Assembly (NCBI GenBank): GCA_016710165.1
Contig: JADJLJ010000001.1
Span: 1,860,001 to 1,924,000 of the forward strand
Reading direction: 5' to 3'
DNA from: Chitinophagaceae bacterium
GTDB taxonomy: Bacteria; Bacteroidota; Bacteroidia; Chitinophagales; Chitinophagaceae
Length of the DNA: 64,000 nt
Shown: positions 55,582 to 64,000 of the stretch, piece by piece
Position numbering within the stretch: position 1 is the stretch's first letter
Layout of the letters: each line of letters starts with the position of its first letter
The notes under the pieces: model-generated
Seen by the model: the letters and a program-made list of their open reading frames with translations, nothing else
Database searches by the model: none
Told to the model about the DNA's origin: nothing
Position numbers and translations under genes: made by a program

Positions 55582-56478
55582 TTATTTGTTTTCCCTTATT
55601 TGATGAACCAATGCAATGGCTTTCACCGTCTCGCTGATCCGGAAGCCGTTTCCTTTCAATATCTCTTCATAGCTTTTTGTATGAAGCTCGGTAAACCCTT
55701 CGCTGAACTCAAAACCTTCCCCGTCGATGGTCAATGCCCGGAACGTACGTTTGCCGGCATCTTTTGCTTCCGGGGGCAGTTTATTGGCGTCGATGCTGAG
55801 CATCCATTCCACCGATGCCTTTTCCAGTTCAAGGTTACCGGAAGCCGTTTGTGCCGAATGTTCGGAAACGGTACTTGTAACAACATCGCCGAATATCCAA
55901 AGCAGCATATCAAAGAAGTGAACGCCGATATTGGTGGCGATGCCGCCGCTTTTCTGTACATCGCCCTTCCAGCTCGTGTGGTACCAGTGACCCCGGGAAG
56001 TGATGTATTGTAAGTTGATCTTGTATTTCTTACCCGCCGGCGCCGCGGCGATCTTTTCTTTTAAAGCAATGATGGCGGGATGCAGCCTCAGTTGTAAAAT
56101 GGTATAAATGTTCTTTCCCGTTTCTTTTTCAATTTCCAGCAGGGCATCAATATTCCAGGGATTCAATACGATCGGTTTTTCGCAGATCACGTCTGCCCCG
56201 ATCCGCAATCCAAAGCGGATATGTGCATCGTGCAGGTAATTGGGACTGCATACGCTTATGAAATCTGTTTTCCTGCCGAGGCGTTTTTGTTTCTCCAGGT
56301 GGCGGTCGAAGCGTTCAAATTCGGTGAAGAAATCTGCATCCGGGAAATAACTGTCTAAAATACCCACCGAGTCGTGTTTATCAAGGGCGGCTACCAGGCT
56401 GTTCCCGGTGTCTTTGATGGCCTTCATATGCCTGGGAGCTATATAACCGCCTGCGCCTATTAATGCAAAATTTTTCAT
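55582..56478 (-). CDS. wlbA: UDP-GlcNAcA 3-dehydrogenase-like Gfo/Idh oxidoreductase (WlbA/WbpB)
   Basis: 298 aa. FALIGAGGYIAPRHMKAIKDTG, ALDKHDSVGILDSYFPDADF, SVCSPNYLHDAHIRFGLR, CEKPIVLNPWNIDAL, and LQLRLHP are close to the WlbA/WbpB subgroup. That enzyme oxidises UDP-GlcNAcA at C3 with NAD+. Next gene is a WbpD-like acetyltransferase. A matching UDP-GlcNAc 6-dehydrogenase (WbpA) is not in the window. Confidence 0.88.
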   Translation of the reverse strand: MKNFALIGAGGYIAPRHMKAIKDTGNSLVAALDKHDSVGILDSYFPDADFFTEFERFDRHLEKQKRLGRKTDFISVCSPNYLHDAHIRFGLRIGADVICEKPIVLNPWNIDALLEIEKETGKNIYTILQLRLHPAIIALKEKIAAAPAGKKYKINLQYITSRGHWYHTSWKGDVQKSGGIATNIGVHFFDMLLWIFGDVVTSTVSEHSAQTASGNLELEKASVEWMLSIDANKLPPEAKDAGKRTFRALTIDGEGFEFSEGFTELHTKSYEEILKGNGFRISETVKAIALVHQIRENK

Positions 56479-56481
56479 TCC

Positions 56482-57054
56482 TTATTTTATACGCTTTACC
56501 TTATTATTTTCCAGCACATATTCCTGCCCGCTTTCGGGGCAGCTGGCTTTTCCGGTTGCATCAAATTTCAACTTGTGCCCGAACTCGCTCATCCATCCTG
56601 TTTGCCTTCCGGGGTTACCAACAATCAATGCATAGGCCGGAACATCCTTTGTGACCACGGTTCCGGCTCCAATAAACGCATATTCGCCGATGGTATTGCC
56701 GCAAACAATGGTGGCATTGGCCCCGATACTTGCCCCTTTTTTAATGAGGGTTGTCTTAAATTCATTTTTGCGGCTCACCGCACTGCGGGGGTTTATCACA
56801 TTGGTAAGCACCATACTGGGACCAAGAAAAACATCGTCTTCACATATCACCCCTTCATAAATGCTGACATTATTCTGTACCCGTACATTATCGCCCAGCA
56901 CTACCCGTGGTGATACCACTACATTCTGGCCAAGATTGCAATTCATGCCTATGACCGCTCCATTCATGATGTGGGAGAAGTGCCAGATCTTTGTGCCCTC
57001 ACCGATCTTGCAATTTTCATCAATGAAAGCACTGGGATGTGCGAAATAACTCAT
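56482..57054 (-). CDS. wbpD: UDP-GlcNAc3NA N-acetyltransferase-like (WbpD/WlbB)
   Basis: 190 aa, left-handed beta-helix acetyltransferase. GEGTKIWHFSHIMNGAVIG, NVINPRSAVSRKNEFKTTLI, GANATIVCGNTIGEYAFIGAG and KDVPAYALIVGNPGRQTGWM are diagnostic of the WbpD group. It acetylates the 3-amino group of a UDP-2,3-diamino uronic acid. First gene of the minus-strand run down to 49752. Confidence 0.9.
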   Translation of the reverse strand: MSYFAHPSAFIDENCKIGEGTKIWHFSHIMNGAVIGMNCNLGQNVVVSPRVVLGDNVRVQNNVSIYEGVICEDDVFLGPSMVLTNVINPRSAVSRKNEFKTTLIKKGASIGANATIVCGNTIGEYAFIGAGTVVTKDVPAYALIVGNPGRQTGWMSEFGHKLKFDATGKASCPESGQEYVLENNKVKRIK

Positions 57055-57131
57055 GTTTATTTATTTTTCTGTCAACGCCGGTTGCCCCCTATTCCAACAG
57101 TTTATACAAATAACTGATTTGTAATAATTTG

Positions 57132-57139
57132 CAAAATTA
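57132..57139 (-). promoter_or_regulatory. Possible Bacteroidota -7 element for the wbpD operon
   Basis: On the minus strand TAATTTTG matches TAnnTTTG, 77 bp before the wbpD-like ATG. No convincing -33 TTTG was found at the usual distance. The rest of the 254-bp gap (57055-57308) shows nothing clear. Confidence 0.3.
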
Positions 57140-57308
57140 TTCATTTACTTCATACCAGAACTCTTTTTAAGTCTTATTACCAGTTTCAGCCTGTTTTCCC
57201 GGGTAAATGATACAGTTACTTAAATCCCATGCCGGCTTAATTTCTGTTATGGCAACCGTTCTTGTTTCTGCTTAAATGAAGTTGGAAGATCCGGGTGTTC
57301 TAACCGGG

Positions 57309-58169
57309 CTAGCGGATCACCCGGTTCAAATATTCGCCATAACCGCTTTTTTCTAATTCTTTAGCAAGCCTGAGCAGGTGTTCCTTATCAATAAAACCCA
57401 TCCGGTATGCGATCTCTTCCGGGCACCCGATCTTGAGGCCCTGTCTTTTTTCGATCACCCTTACGTATTCACTGGCATCATTCAGGGATTCAAACGTACC
57501 CGTATCCAGCCAGGCAAAGCCACGGTCAAGCACCGCCACTTTTAATTTCTTTTGCTGAAGGTAGGTATCGTTCACCGTGGTTATCTCGTATTCACCCCGT
57601 GCACTGGGCTTTATATTCTTTGCGATCTCCACCACTGCATTGTCATAAAAATACAGGCCTGGTACTGCATAATTGCTTTTAGGGTTTGCAGGTTTTTCCT
57701 CAATGCTGATGGCATTTCTATCCGCATCAAACTCCACCACACCGTAACGCTCAGGGTCGCTTACCGGGTAGGCAAAGATAACAGCGCCATCCGGGTTGGT
57801 GCATGCCTGCAATTTTTTACTGAAGCCGCTTCCATAAAAGATATTATCGCCCAGCACAAGCGCCACACTATCTTTACCAATGAATTCTTCCCCGATCACA
57901 AATGCCTGTGCCAGTCCATTGGGGACTTCCTGCCTGGCATATTGTATGCTGCAGCCCCACTGGCTTCCGTCGCCTAACAAGCGTTTAAACTGATCCTGGT
58001 CTTCCGGGGTGGTTATCACCAGTATGTTTTTTATCCCGGCCAGCATCAGGGTACTCAGCGGGTAATAGATCATCGGCTTATCATAAATGGGCATCAGTTG
58101 CTTGCTGATCCCCTTTGTGATAGGATAAAGCCTGGTTCCGGAGCCGCCTGCGAGAATGATGCCTTTCAT
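57309..58169 (-). CDS. rfbA: Glucose-1-phosphate thymidylyltransferase
   Basis: 286 aa. GIILAGGSGTRLYPITKGISKQLMPIYDKPMIYYPL is the nucleotidyltransferase signature of RmlA/RfbA; ALVLGDNIFYGSGF and FAWLDTGTFESLNDA follow. It makes dTDP-glucose, the substrate of rfbB at 58831. rmlC and rmlD are absent from the window, so the branch may go to amino-deoxy sugars rather than rhamnose. Confidence 0.95.
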   Translation of the reverse strand: MKGIILAGGSGTRLYPITKGISKQLMPIYDKPMIYYPLSTLMLAGIKNILVITTPEDQDQFKRLLGDGSQWGCSIQYARQEVPNGLAQAFVIGEEFIGKDSVALVLGDNIFYGSGFSKKLQACTNPDGAVIFAYPVSDPERYGVVEFDADRNAISIEEKPANPKSNYAVPGLYFYDNAVVEIAKNIKPSARGEYEITTVNDTYLQQKKLKVAVLDRGFAWLDTGTFESLNDASEYVRVIEKRQGLKIGCPEEIAYRMGFIDKEHLLRLAKELEKSGYGEYLNRVIR

Positions 58170-58194
58170 TTAGTACTGTTTGAATTTATATAGA

Positions 58195-58380
58195 TGGTTG
58201 AAGGTTGTTGAATGTTGTTGAAGGTTGTTGAAGATGGTTGAAGATGGTTGAAGGATGTTGAAGATCGTTGAAGGTTGTTGAACGTTGTTGAAGATGGTAG
58301 AGCCTTTCAACAATTTTCAACCCTTCAACAATTTTCAACCTTTCAACTATTTTCAACCCTTCCTCACCTTCAACCCTTCC
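58195..58380. repeat. Hairpin array of TTGAAGGTTG-type repeats
   Basis: The left half (58195-58299) repeats GTTGAAGGTTGTTGAAGATG-like units; the right half (58303-58380) carries the complementary CTTTCAACAATTTTCAACCC-like units. The halves can form one long stem. A shorter block of the reversed unit lies beyond the four-helix-bundle gene at 58781-58820. Same design as the GGATNC arrays but a different unit. Confidence 0.7.
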
Positions 58381-58744
58381 CCGCTTTCCTTAACTGTGTA
58401 TTCCTCAAATTATTAATTTTTAGCGACAATGGCTGAATCATGCTCCTGATCGATGACAGTTCTTCATACGTAATAAAATTCAGATCAACCGCTGTTATTA
58501 AATGACTCATCGCTTCCATCAGGCTGCCATAAGAAATAGAAGTAAAATAAGCCTGTTCCTTTGCAGATGACCTAGTGGTACCTTCTGCAATATTTGCTGC
58601 AACAGAAACTGATGACCTTCTTAATTGATTTGTCAAACCGAATTTCTCTCTTTCCGGAAATTTCTCAGTCAGCCTGTAAATTGCTACCGTTAACTTTCTT
58701 GCTTCCTTCCAGACTTCCAGCTTTTCAAACCCAAATTGATACAT
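58370..58744 (-). CDS. Four helix bundle protein (S23/TIGR02436 type)
   Basis: 124 aa from ATG 58744 (MYQFGFEKLEVWKEARKL). Conserved features: FPEREKFGLTNQLRRSSVSVAANIAEG, ending in helices with ISYGSLMEAMSHL. The family was first seen in 23S rRNA intervening sequences and is related to the Avd accessory protein, but no reverse transcriptase is near. Wedged between rfbA and rfbB and flanked on both sides by TTCAAC repeats, it looks like a mobile cassette (inference). Function unknown. Confidence 0.85.
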   Translation of the reverse strand: MYQFGFEKLEVWKEARKLTVAIYRLTEKFPEREKFGLTNQLRRSSVSVAANIAEGTTRSSAKEQAYFTSISYGSLMEAMSHLITAVDLNFITYEELSSIRSMIQPLSLKINNLRNTQLRKAGKG

Positions 58745-58830
58745 AGCCTTTCCACTTATTGAACCCAAAGATCGAAAAGCTTCCTTCAACCGTCTTCAAC
58801 TCTTCAACAATCTTCAACCTTTTTTCCCCC

Positions 58831-59880
58831 TTAAACCCTGTACATTTTCCCATAATATTTCTGGTAATCCCCGCTTGTAACTTGTTTCAGCCATTCGCCG
58901 TTTGCAAGATACCAATCAATTGTCTTTGAGATCCCTTCTTCAAACTGCAGCGATGGCATCCATCCTAATTCCTTCTTTAATTTGGTTGCGTCAATGGCAT
59001 AACGCATATCGTGGCCGGCACGGTCTGTAACATAGGTAATGAGTTTCTCCGAGGTTCCTTTTTCCCTGCCCAGCTTCTCGTCCATCTGCCTGCACAGTTC
59101 CTTTACCAGGTCAATATTCTTCCATTCGTTGTGCCCGCCGATATTATAGGTTTCGCCAACCCTTCCTTTATGAAAGACCACATCAATGGCACGCACATGG
59201 TCTTCCACGTACAGCCAGTCCCGCACATTCTCTCCCTTGCCATAGATGGGCAGCGGCTTGTTGTTGATGATGTTGTTGATGCAGAGCGGTATCAGTTTTT
59301 CGGGGAAATGATAAGGGCCGTAGTTGTTGCTGCAGTTGCTGATCTTCACCGGCAATTTATACGTATGATAAAATGCCCGCACCATATGATCGGAAGCTGC
59401 CTTGGATGCTGAATAGGGACTGCGGGGGTCATAGGCCGTTTCTTCGGTAAAGAACCCGGTCTTGCCCAGGGAACCATACACTTCATCGGTGGAGATATGG
59501 TAGAATATCTTATCCTCCATATTGTCCTTCCAGGATTCCTTTGCCGCCTGCAGCAGGGCTCCCGTACCCAGTACATTGGTGGTGATAAAAGCCAGTGGGT
59601 CGGTGATGGACCTGTCTACATGGCTCTCTGCAGCACAATGCAGCACGGCAGTGAACCGATGCTCTTCAAATAAGGTACGCAGCAGGTCAAGGTTGGTAAT
59701 ATCGCCTTTTACAAAATGATAATTAGGGGTGTATTCAATATCCTTTAAATTCTCCAGGTTGCCGGCATAGGTAAGTTTATCCAGGTTTACGATCTTATAC
59801 TCCGGGTAATGGGTAACAAATAACCGGGTTAAGTGAGAACCAATAAAGCCTGCCCCACCGGTAAGTAAGATCGTATGCAT
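58831..59880 (-). CDS. rfbB: dTDP-glucose 4,6-dehydratase
   Basis: 349 aa from ATG 59880 (MHTILLTGGAGFIGSHL); the frame upstream adds eight unconserved residues. HISTDEVYGSLG, the catalytic YSASKAASDH (YxxxK), NCSNNYGPYHFPEKLIP and NVRDWLYVEDH are typical RmlB. It gives dTDP-4-keto-6-deoxyglucose, which the DegT aminotransferase at 53445 and a formyltransferase could turn into an N-formyl amino sugar (inference). Confidence 0.95.
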   Translation of the reverse strand: MHTILLTGGAGFIGSHLTRLFVTHYPEYKIVNLDKLTYAGNLENLKDIEYTPNYHFVKGDITNLDLLRTLFEEHRFTAVLHCAAESHVDRSITDPLAFITTNVLGTGALLQAAKESWKDNMEDKIFYHISTDEVYGSLGKTGFFTEETAYDPRSPYSASKAASDHMVRAFYHTYKLPVKISNCSNNYGPYHFPEKLIPLCINNIINNKPLPIYGKGENVRDWLYVEDHVRAIDVVFHKGRVGETYNIGGHNEWKNIDLVKELCRQMDEKLGREKGTSEKLITYVTDRAGHDMRYAIDATKLKKELGWMPSLQFEEGISKTIDWYLANGEWLKQVTSGDYQKYYGKMYRV

Positions 59881-60002
59881 TCTCAATATTCTTATTATGG
59901 GCAAAAATAGTCAATAATTTAATGCCAAATTTTAATCAAATTTCAAAATTTCTGAATCGTTTGATAACAATAGTTTTATAACCGAGTAGCCCCTTTATAT
60001 TA

Positions 60003-60033
60003 TTGACAATTGATTTCACTTTACATAGTTTTG
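60003..60033 (+). promoter_or_regulatory. Bacteroidota-type promoter of the beta-helix gene
   Basis: TTG at 60003-60005, then 20 nt, then TAGTTTTG at 60026-60033, which fits TTTG-N19..21-TAnnTTTG. It lies 43 bp before the ATG at 60077. The best promoter match in the window. Confidence 0.6.
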
Positions 60034-60076
60034 ATAAATATTATCTTCTCACAAAAACAAACTTAAATGCAAAAAA

Positions 60077-62086
60077 ATGAAACAGTTAATAACCTCAATA
60101 ATTTTTTTGGCTTTAACAAATTCTGGAAAGTCACAGGTAGCAGTATTAGCAACAGTAAGTGATATAGCTTCTTATTCAAATGCAGCTACAACGACCCTTC
60201 TTATTAAGGATACAATAAGAGGGGGACAGTTTCTTCTCTATTCCGGAAATGATACAGCGGATGATGGAATGATATTTACGGATGCTTTAAGTCAAAAATG
60301 GAAACGAGTAACGACAAATAGTAAACTAAATGCTCAATGGTATGGTATTGCAAGTTCAAGGCCCGGCTATGGCTACACGGTTGATATGCGATCTAAATTT
60401 ATAACAATAAGAGATTATATTTATACCCATCCGGTCTTTAATACTATTTATATTCCAACGGATACGTCATTATTAAGCAGTTCTTATTATTATATATCAG
60501 ATAGCATCTTGTTTAATAAGCCTATTAATATTACTGGCGATGGTACTTTTGGTAATCCAACAAGTAAAATCATGTTTGCGGGACATAAATCAGGATTTGT
60601 TTTTCAATATTCTTATGATAGCCTGGCATTTTCATCTTCGGTCTCGAATTTATATATAGCTTCTTCAAGCAGTATTATTGGCGGCATAAGAAATATTACG
60701 AAACACGCAATAATTTCAAGAACACTTATAAGTATAGATAATGTAATAATTACTGATATAGACGGTGATGGTATTCATATATCAGCCTGTGCTATTCCGG
60801 CTACAGGTGATAATAATAATTATGGAAATGCAGATGGTTCATCTATAAGCAATGTCTGGATTAATTTTTGCTTAAATGGAATTTTTATTGAAGGATGTGA
60901 TGCAAATACAATTAACCTTACAAATACAAGTACAAATCAAAATGCCCGGTGGGGTATTTTCGATAATGGATTATTGGGGAATATATACACCAAGCCACAT
61001 TGTGCATTTAATGGGGCAGGCGGTTTAACCCGTCAAAACTCAGTAGTTACTTATGGGGGAAAAAATTATGTGGCAATACCCGGACACGATGGATATTTTG
61101 GGGATGCCCCAGATAGCAATTATGCAAAACGGCCAGATACAACCGTAGGAACCTATTGGCGGGTTGTAGGTACAATGGTTGCCGCGGGAGCATGGAATGC
61201 AACTACAAGATATTATAGTGGAGGCCCTATAGCAATAGTTAACCAAAATGCCTGGACTAATATAATTAACTCTTATACAGAAGCATTTCAGCCTCCGATA
61301 TGGTTAAATTACAGAAGTAAAGTTGATGGAGGGGATAATGGTGCCGGAGTTAAGGGTGGTGTTTATGAAACTGTATCTTCCGGAATAAAGTACATATATA
61401 ATTCAAGTCTTGGACTTCCTAGTATCAACGATGTAACGCAAGATACCATTCAAAAATATTTTACCATTAACAAACCAGCAATTGATTATGCTGCACCTTT
61501 AGTTGTTCATAACGACCAATCAAGATCCGGTAATATTGTTGTAGCGAATTTTGAAACAACTGCAACATCTGTTTACTTAGGATTAAAAAATCCATATAGT
61601 ACCGGATACATAGGATATAATGTTAATGATATAAATTTTTATACCGAGGGATTAGGTGGTTTAAGGGCACAATTAAATTCAACTGGTTTTATACCCGGGG
61701 CTAATAATACGCTTGACATTGGTACCTCTTCTGCAAAATGGAAAACGGGATATTTTAGTACTTCTTTATTCAACCCTTTGCTTATTGGTGGCTCAACTTC
61801 AGGTGGAAACCTTACATTAAGTTCAACATCTCATGCCACAAAGGGAAAGATCATTTTTGGAAGCACATCCGTTTATAATGAGGCAAATGGATATTTCGGG
61901 TTAAACACAACTGCGCCATCTGCTTTTCTGGATATTAACAGTGATAAAGTCAGGATAAGGATTGCTAAAACGCCGTCTTCCTCCACAGATACAGGCAATG
62001 CCGGAGATATGTGCTGGGATCCATCCTATATCTATATTTGTGTAGCAACAAATACCTGGAAACGGGTTGCCATCAATTCCTGGTAA
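60077..62086 (+). CDS. Secreted beta-helix / tail-spike-like protein
   Basis: 669 aa, no named family recognised. Signal peptide MKQLITSIIFLALTNSGKSQ. Residues about 100-330 look like a right-handed parallel beta-helix (IRDYIYTHP...IYIPTD, ITGDGTFGNPTSKIMF, ISNVWINFCLNGIFIEGC). The C-terminal third resembles phage tail-fibre or carbohydrate-active spike modules (NTLDIGTSSAKWKTGYFS, GLNTTAPSAFLDIN, GDMCWDPSYIYICVATNTWKR). Visibly more AT-rich than the genes around it and alone on its strand, with its own promoter. It may bind or cut the glycan made by the locus (inference). Confidence 0.65.
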   Translation: MKQLITSIIFLALTNSGKSQVAVLATVSDIASYSNAATTTLLIKDTIRGGQFLLYSGNDTADDGMIFTDALSQKWKRVTTNSKLNAQWYGIASSRPGYGYTVDMRSKFITIRDYIYTHPVFNTIYIPTDTSLLSSSYYYISDSILFNKPINITGDGTFGNPTSKIMFAGHKSGFVFQYSYDSLAFSSSVSNLYIASSSSIIGGIRNITKHAIISRTLISIDNVIITDIDGDGIHISACAIPATGDNNNYGNADGSSISNVWINFCLNGIFIEGCDANTINLTNTSTNQNARWGIFDNGLLGNIYTKPHCAFNGAGGLTRQNSVVTYGGKNYVAIPGHDGYFGDAPDSNYAKRPDTTVGTYWRVVGTMVAAGAWNATTRYYSGGPIAIVNQNAWTNIINSYTEAFQPPIWLNYRSKVDGGDNGAGVKGGVYETVSSGIKYIYNSSLGLPSINDVTQDTIQKYFTINKPAIDYAAPLVVHNDQSRSGNIVVANFETTATSVYLGLKNPYSTGYIGYNVNDINFYTEGLGGLRAQLNSTGFIPGANNTLDIGTSSAKWKTGYFSTSLFNPLLIGGSTSGGNLTLSSTSHATKGKIIFGSTSVYNEANGYFGLNTTAPSAFLDINSDKVRIRIAKTPSSSTDTGNAGDMCWDPSYIYICVATNTWKRVAINSW

Positions 62087-62276
62087 AATAATATAATGAT
62101 CTCTTCGTAAGGAATTCTATTTGCCATACGAACTGAGGTTTATTTACTCTTCGGATCTATACCTGAAGTTTTATAACCAAGACATTAAGTCAATTGTTAA
62201 TAAAACACAAAAAGAATATAATAAAGAAAATAATGAACCTGCACCAACCTGAACGGCGAGAACGGCATTATAAAAT

Positions 62277-63449
62277 TTATAGGCCCGTGAATGCCACATG
62301 AAAATACTGTTTGATCTCGTCCACATCAAATTTCGCGGCACGGGCGGCGGCCTTTTCGGCAAACTGTTTACGCAGGGCTGCGTCTTCGTACATTTTCTTC
62401 ATGGCCTCGGCCAGGGCAATTACATCATTCACGGGTGTAAGGATACCATATTCCCCGATCTCGTAATTATTGATGGCCCGGTGGTGCAGGTCGGTGGCGG
62501 GCGCCAATAACTCTCTTGGGCCGGAACTGCAGTCGGTGGAGATGACCGGTTTGCCACAGGCAAGCGCTTCGATCAGTACATTGGGAAAGCCCTCCACATC
62601 GGAACTCAGCACAAAACAATCGCTGCGGCTTACATATTTAAAGGGGTTCTTGTCGAACCCGGTAAAGATCACTTTGTCCATCAGTCCCAGGTCATGCACT
62701 TTTTGTTTCAGCTCATTTTCCATCACTCCGCCCCCGACGATCAGTAATTTACAAGGTAAGTTCTTCAAAATAAAAAATGCCTGTATCAGCAGCAGGTGGT
62801 TCTTCTCTTTGCGAAACCCACCCACGTTCACAAAGTAGAATGTGTTCTTATCAAAAACAAGACCCGGCGCTTCATCCACATGCGTTTTGATAAAGTTCAG
62901 GTCGATGGGGTTGTAAATGACCCTCACCGGCGTTTTGATCCTGAAGTTCTCAATAAGATCGGTCTGCATGGCATACGAGTTTGCCAAAACCAGGTCGGCC
63001 CTTTTGTAAGAGAACATCACCATGAACCGGGAGAACATGCGGTAGATGGTGGAATGGCTCTGCTGCATGGTGGTCTGGTGGGTGCGTTCGCACATGATCA
63101 CGTGCCCTTTATAACCCCAGATACTTTTCATCAGCGCATTGATATAACAGGGGCGGTATAAAAAAGCCACGGAAATATTGATGCCGTTCTTTTTGCAGTA
63201 GCGGTACACTTTCCAGGAGATGTAGGGAAGTTTTAAAAAACGGATGGTCTTGTCCTGCACCAGGGGTTCATCCAGGTTGAACCGTTTTATTTCCGGGGGA
63301 ATTGCATACTCAACAATATTGCTGTATAAGGCCAGGTGGATCTCAAAATCGTCCTTCAGGTGTTCCAGTAAAAGTGAAACCACCCGTTCTGCCCCGCCAG
63401 ATTGCAGGGTATTTATAAAGATGAGCAGTTTGGGTTTAATGCCATTCAT
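62277..63449 (-). CDS. Glycosyltransferase family 4
   Basis: 390 aa. LLIFINTLQSGGAERVVSLLLEHL, then VNVGGFRKEKNHLLLIQAF, VGGGVMENELKQKVHDLGL and SSDVEGFPNVLIEALACGKPVISTDCSSGPRE (donor site). Very similar in plan to N-acetylgalactosamine and other Gne/PglA-type transferases. ATG 63449. Confidence 0.9.
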   Translation of the reverse strand: MNGIKPKLLIFINTLQSGGAERVVSLLLEHLKDDFEIHLALYSNIVEYAIPPEIKRFNLDEPLVQDKTIRFLKLPYISWKVYRYCKKNGINISVAFLYRPCYINALMKSIWGYKGHVIMCERTHQTTMQQSHSTIYRMFSRFMVMFSYKRADLVLANSYAMQTDLIENFRIKTPVRVIYNPIDLNFIKTHVDEAPGLVFDKNTFYFVNVGGFRKEKNHLLLIQAFFILKNLPCKLLIVGGGVMENELKQKVHDLGLMDKVIFTGFDKNPFKYVSRSDCFVLSSDVEGFPNVLIEALACGKPVISTDCSSGPRELLAPATDLHHRAINNYEIGEYGILTPVNDVIALAEAMKKMYEDAALRKQFAEKAAARAAKFDVDEIKQYFHVAFTGL

Positions 63450-63530
63450 TCGTTTTCATTTTTTCGGAAACAACCGTACAAATATCCGGTATTTATCGCC
63501 GGTAAACTAAAAGTAAATAGTATATGTATC

Positions 63531-63617
63531 CCTTTGCGTTGTATTTTCTTGCGTTCCTTGCGGTAAAAAATACAGTAACCGCAGAGAACGCAAAGTTTCC
63601 CGCAAAGAACGCAAAGG
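63531..63617. repeat. Hairpin-forming intergenic repeat
   Basis: CCTTTGCGTT (63531-63540) and AACGCAAAGG (63608-63617) are exact complements, with inner TTGCGTTCCTTGCGGT and ACCGCAGAGAACGCAA also pairing. It fills most of the 178-bp gap between two glycosyltransferase genes. No ORF. Confidence 0.55.
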
Positions 63618-63627
63618 AATCCTGCTG

Positions 63628-64000
63628 TTACAACTGCAGCATCAGGTCTTCCAGCTTTTTCATCATCCCCTCTACAGAAAAACGTTCTTGCGTGGTTTCT
63701 ATTATTTTATCCCGGTTGAATCCCGTTGCTATTGCTTTATTTATTGCTGCAGCAAAACCCAGCAGGTCATTATCCTCCACCAGCAAACCGTTCCCGCCCT
63801 CCGTTATGATCTCCCCAATGCCCCCGGGTGCATTAAAAGCAACAACGGGAATACCATAAGACCCTGCCTCCAGCACCCCGTTCGGGAATCCTTCATAGTA
63901 CGACCCCATTAAAAACAGATCAGCATCTTCCATCCCGGCAAAGGGGTCCTGTTTTTCACCCTGCAGCAAGACCTTGTCCTGTAACTGCAAGTCATTTATA
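63628..64000 (-). CDS. Glycosyltransferase family 4, C-terminal part (runs off the window)
   Basis: Open to the right edge; 124 residues visible. INDLQLQDKVLLQGEKQDPF..., then LFLMGSYYEGFPNGVLEAGSYGIPVVAFNAPGG, the donor-binding region of GT4 enzymes, and a helical C-terminus (FSVEGMMKKLEDLMLQL). The N-terminal acceptor domain lies outside. Confidence 0.85.
   Translation of the reverse strand, partial: INDLQLQDKVLLQGEKQDPFAGMEDADLFLMGSYYEGFPNGVLEAGSYGIPVVAFNAPGGIGEIITEGGNGLLVEDNDLLGFAAAINKAIATGFNRDKIIETTQERFSVEGMMKKLEDLMLQL

Noticed and set aside
58370..58744. Possible diversity-generating retroelement (Avd-like protein)
   Set aside because: No reverse transcriptase, template repeat or variable repeat is present; the protein fits the general S23 four-helix family.

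Overview
The window looks like a Chitinophagaceae-type member of the Bacteroidota, probably a draft or metagenome contig. The evidence is a fused CrtYcd lycopene cyclase with CruF-type hydratase, candidate promoters of the Bacteroidota TAnnTTTG class, a split KdpD, TTG start codons, few Shine-Dalgarno sites, and intergenic DNA rich in short hairpin repeats. No rRNA, tRNA, CRISPR array, transposase or replication origin was seen. Genus was not determined.

Region 1 (1-15.0 kb) holds pigment and specialised metabolism. After the 5' end of a DUF72 gene comes a carotenoid 3,4-desaturase-like gene (crtD type). A tight plus-strand operon follows: ABC exporter (two genes), acyl carrier protein, condensation-like acyltransferase, FAD oxidoreductase and AMP-forming ligase. 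This looks like a small biosynthetic system whose product I cannot name. Convergent to it is a minus-strand carotenoid operon, crtI-crtB-idi-cruF-crtZ-crtYcd; with crtD it gives every step from GGPP to a saproxanthin-type monocyclic carotenoid (crtE is absent). Upstream lie an ECF sigma factor and a MerR/B12-binding regulator of the CarH/LitR photoreceptor class. The space between them holds two dyads with identical geometry, and the regulator's own leader holds a related perfect palindrome.

Region 2 (15.0-30.0 kb) is a high-affinity K+ uptake locus placed among polysaccharide genes. On the minus strand, three very small membrane proteins lead into kdpF-kdpA-kdpB-kdpC, an outer-membrane porin, a short KdpD and a separate histidine kinase; an NtrC-type sigma-54 activator lies upstream and replaces the usual KdpE. 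It is bracketed by a frameshifted initiating sugar transferase and aminotransferase on one side and a frameshifted acyltransferase and epimerase on the other. Related hairpin arrays lie at about 15.74-15.86 and 29.82-29.95 kb.

Region 3 (30-64 kb) is one large exopolysaccharide/O-antigen-type locus: many GT4 and GT2 glycosyltransferases, UDP-galactopyranose mutase, two Wzx flippases, two paralogous Wzy-like membrane proteins, FkbM and other methyltransferases, two asparagine-synthase-like amidotransferases, two formyltransferases, a polysaccharide deacetylase, a WlbA/WbpD-type uronic-acid module, rfbA and rfbB, and a secreted beta-helix/tail-spike-like protein. The likely product is a surface glycan with galactofuranose and with N-acyl, N-formyl or amidated sugars (inference).

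At least twelve single-base indels interrupt otherwise intact genes, mostly at short homopolymers, so base-level errors in the assembly are a real possibility alongside true pseudogenes.
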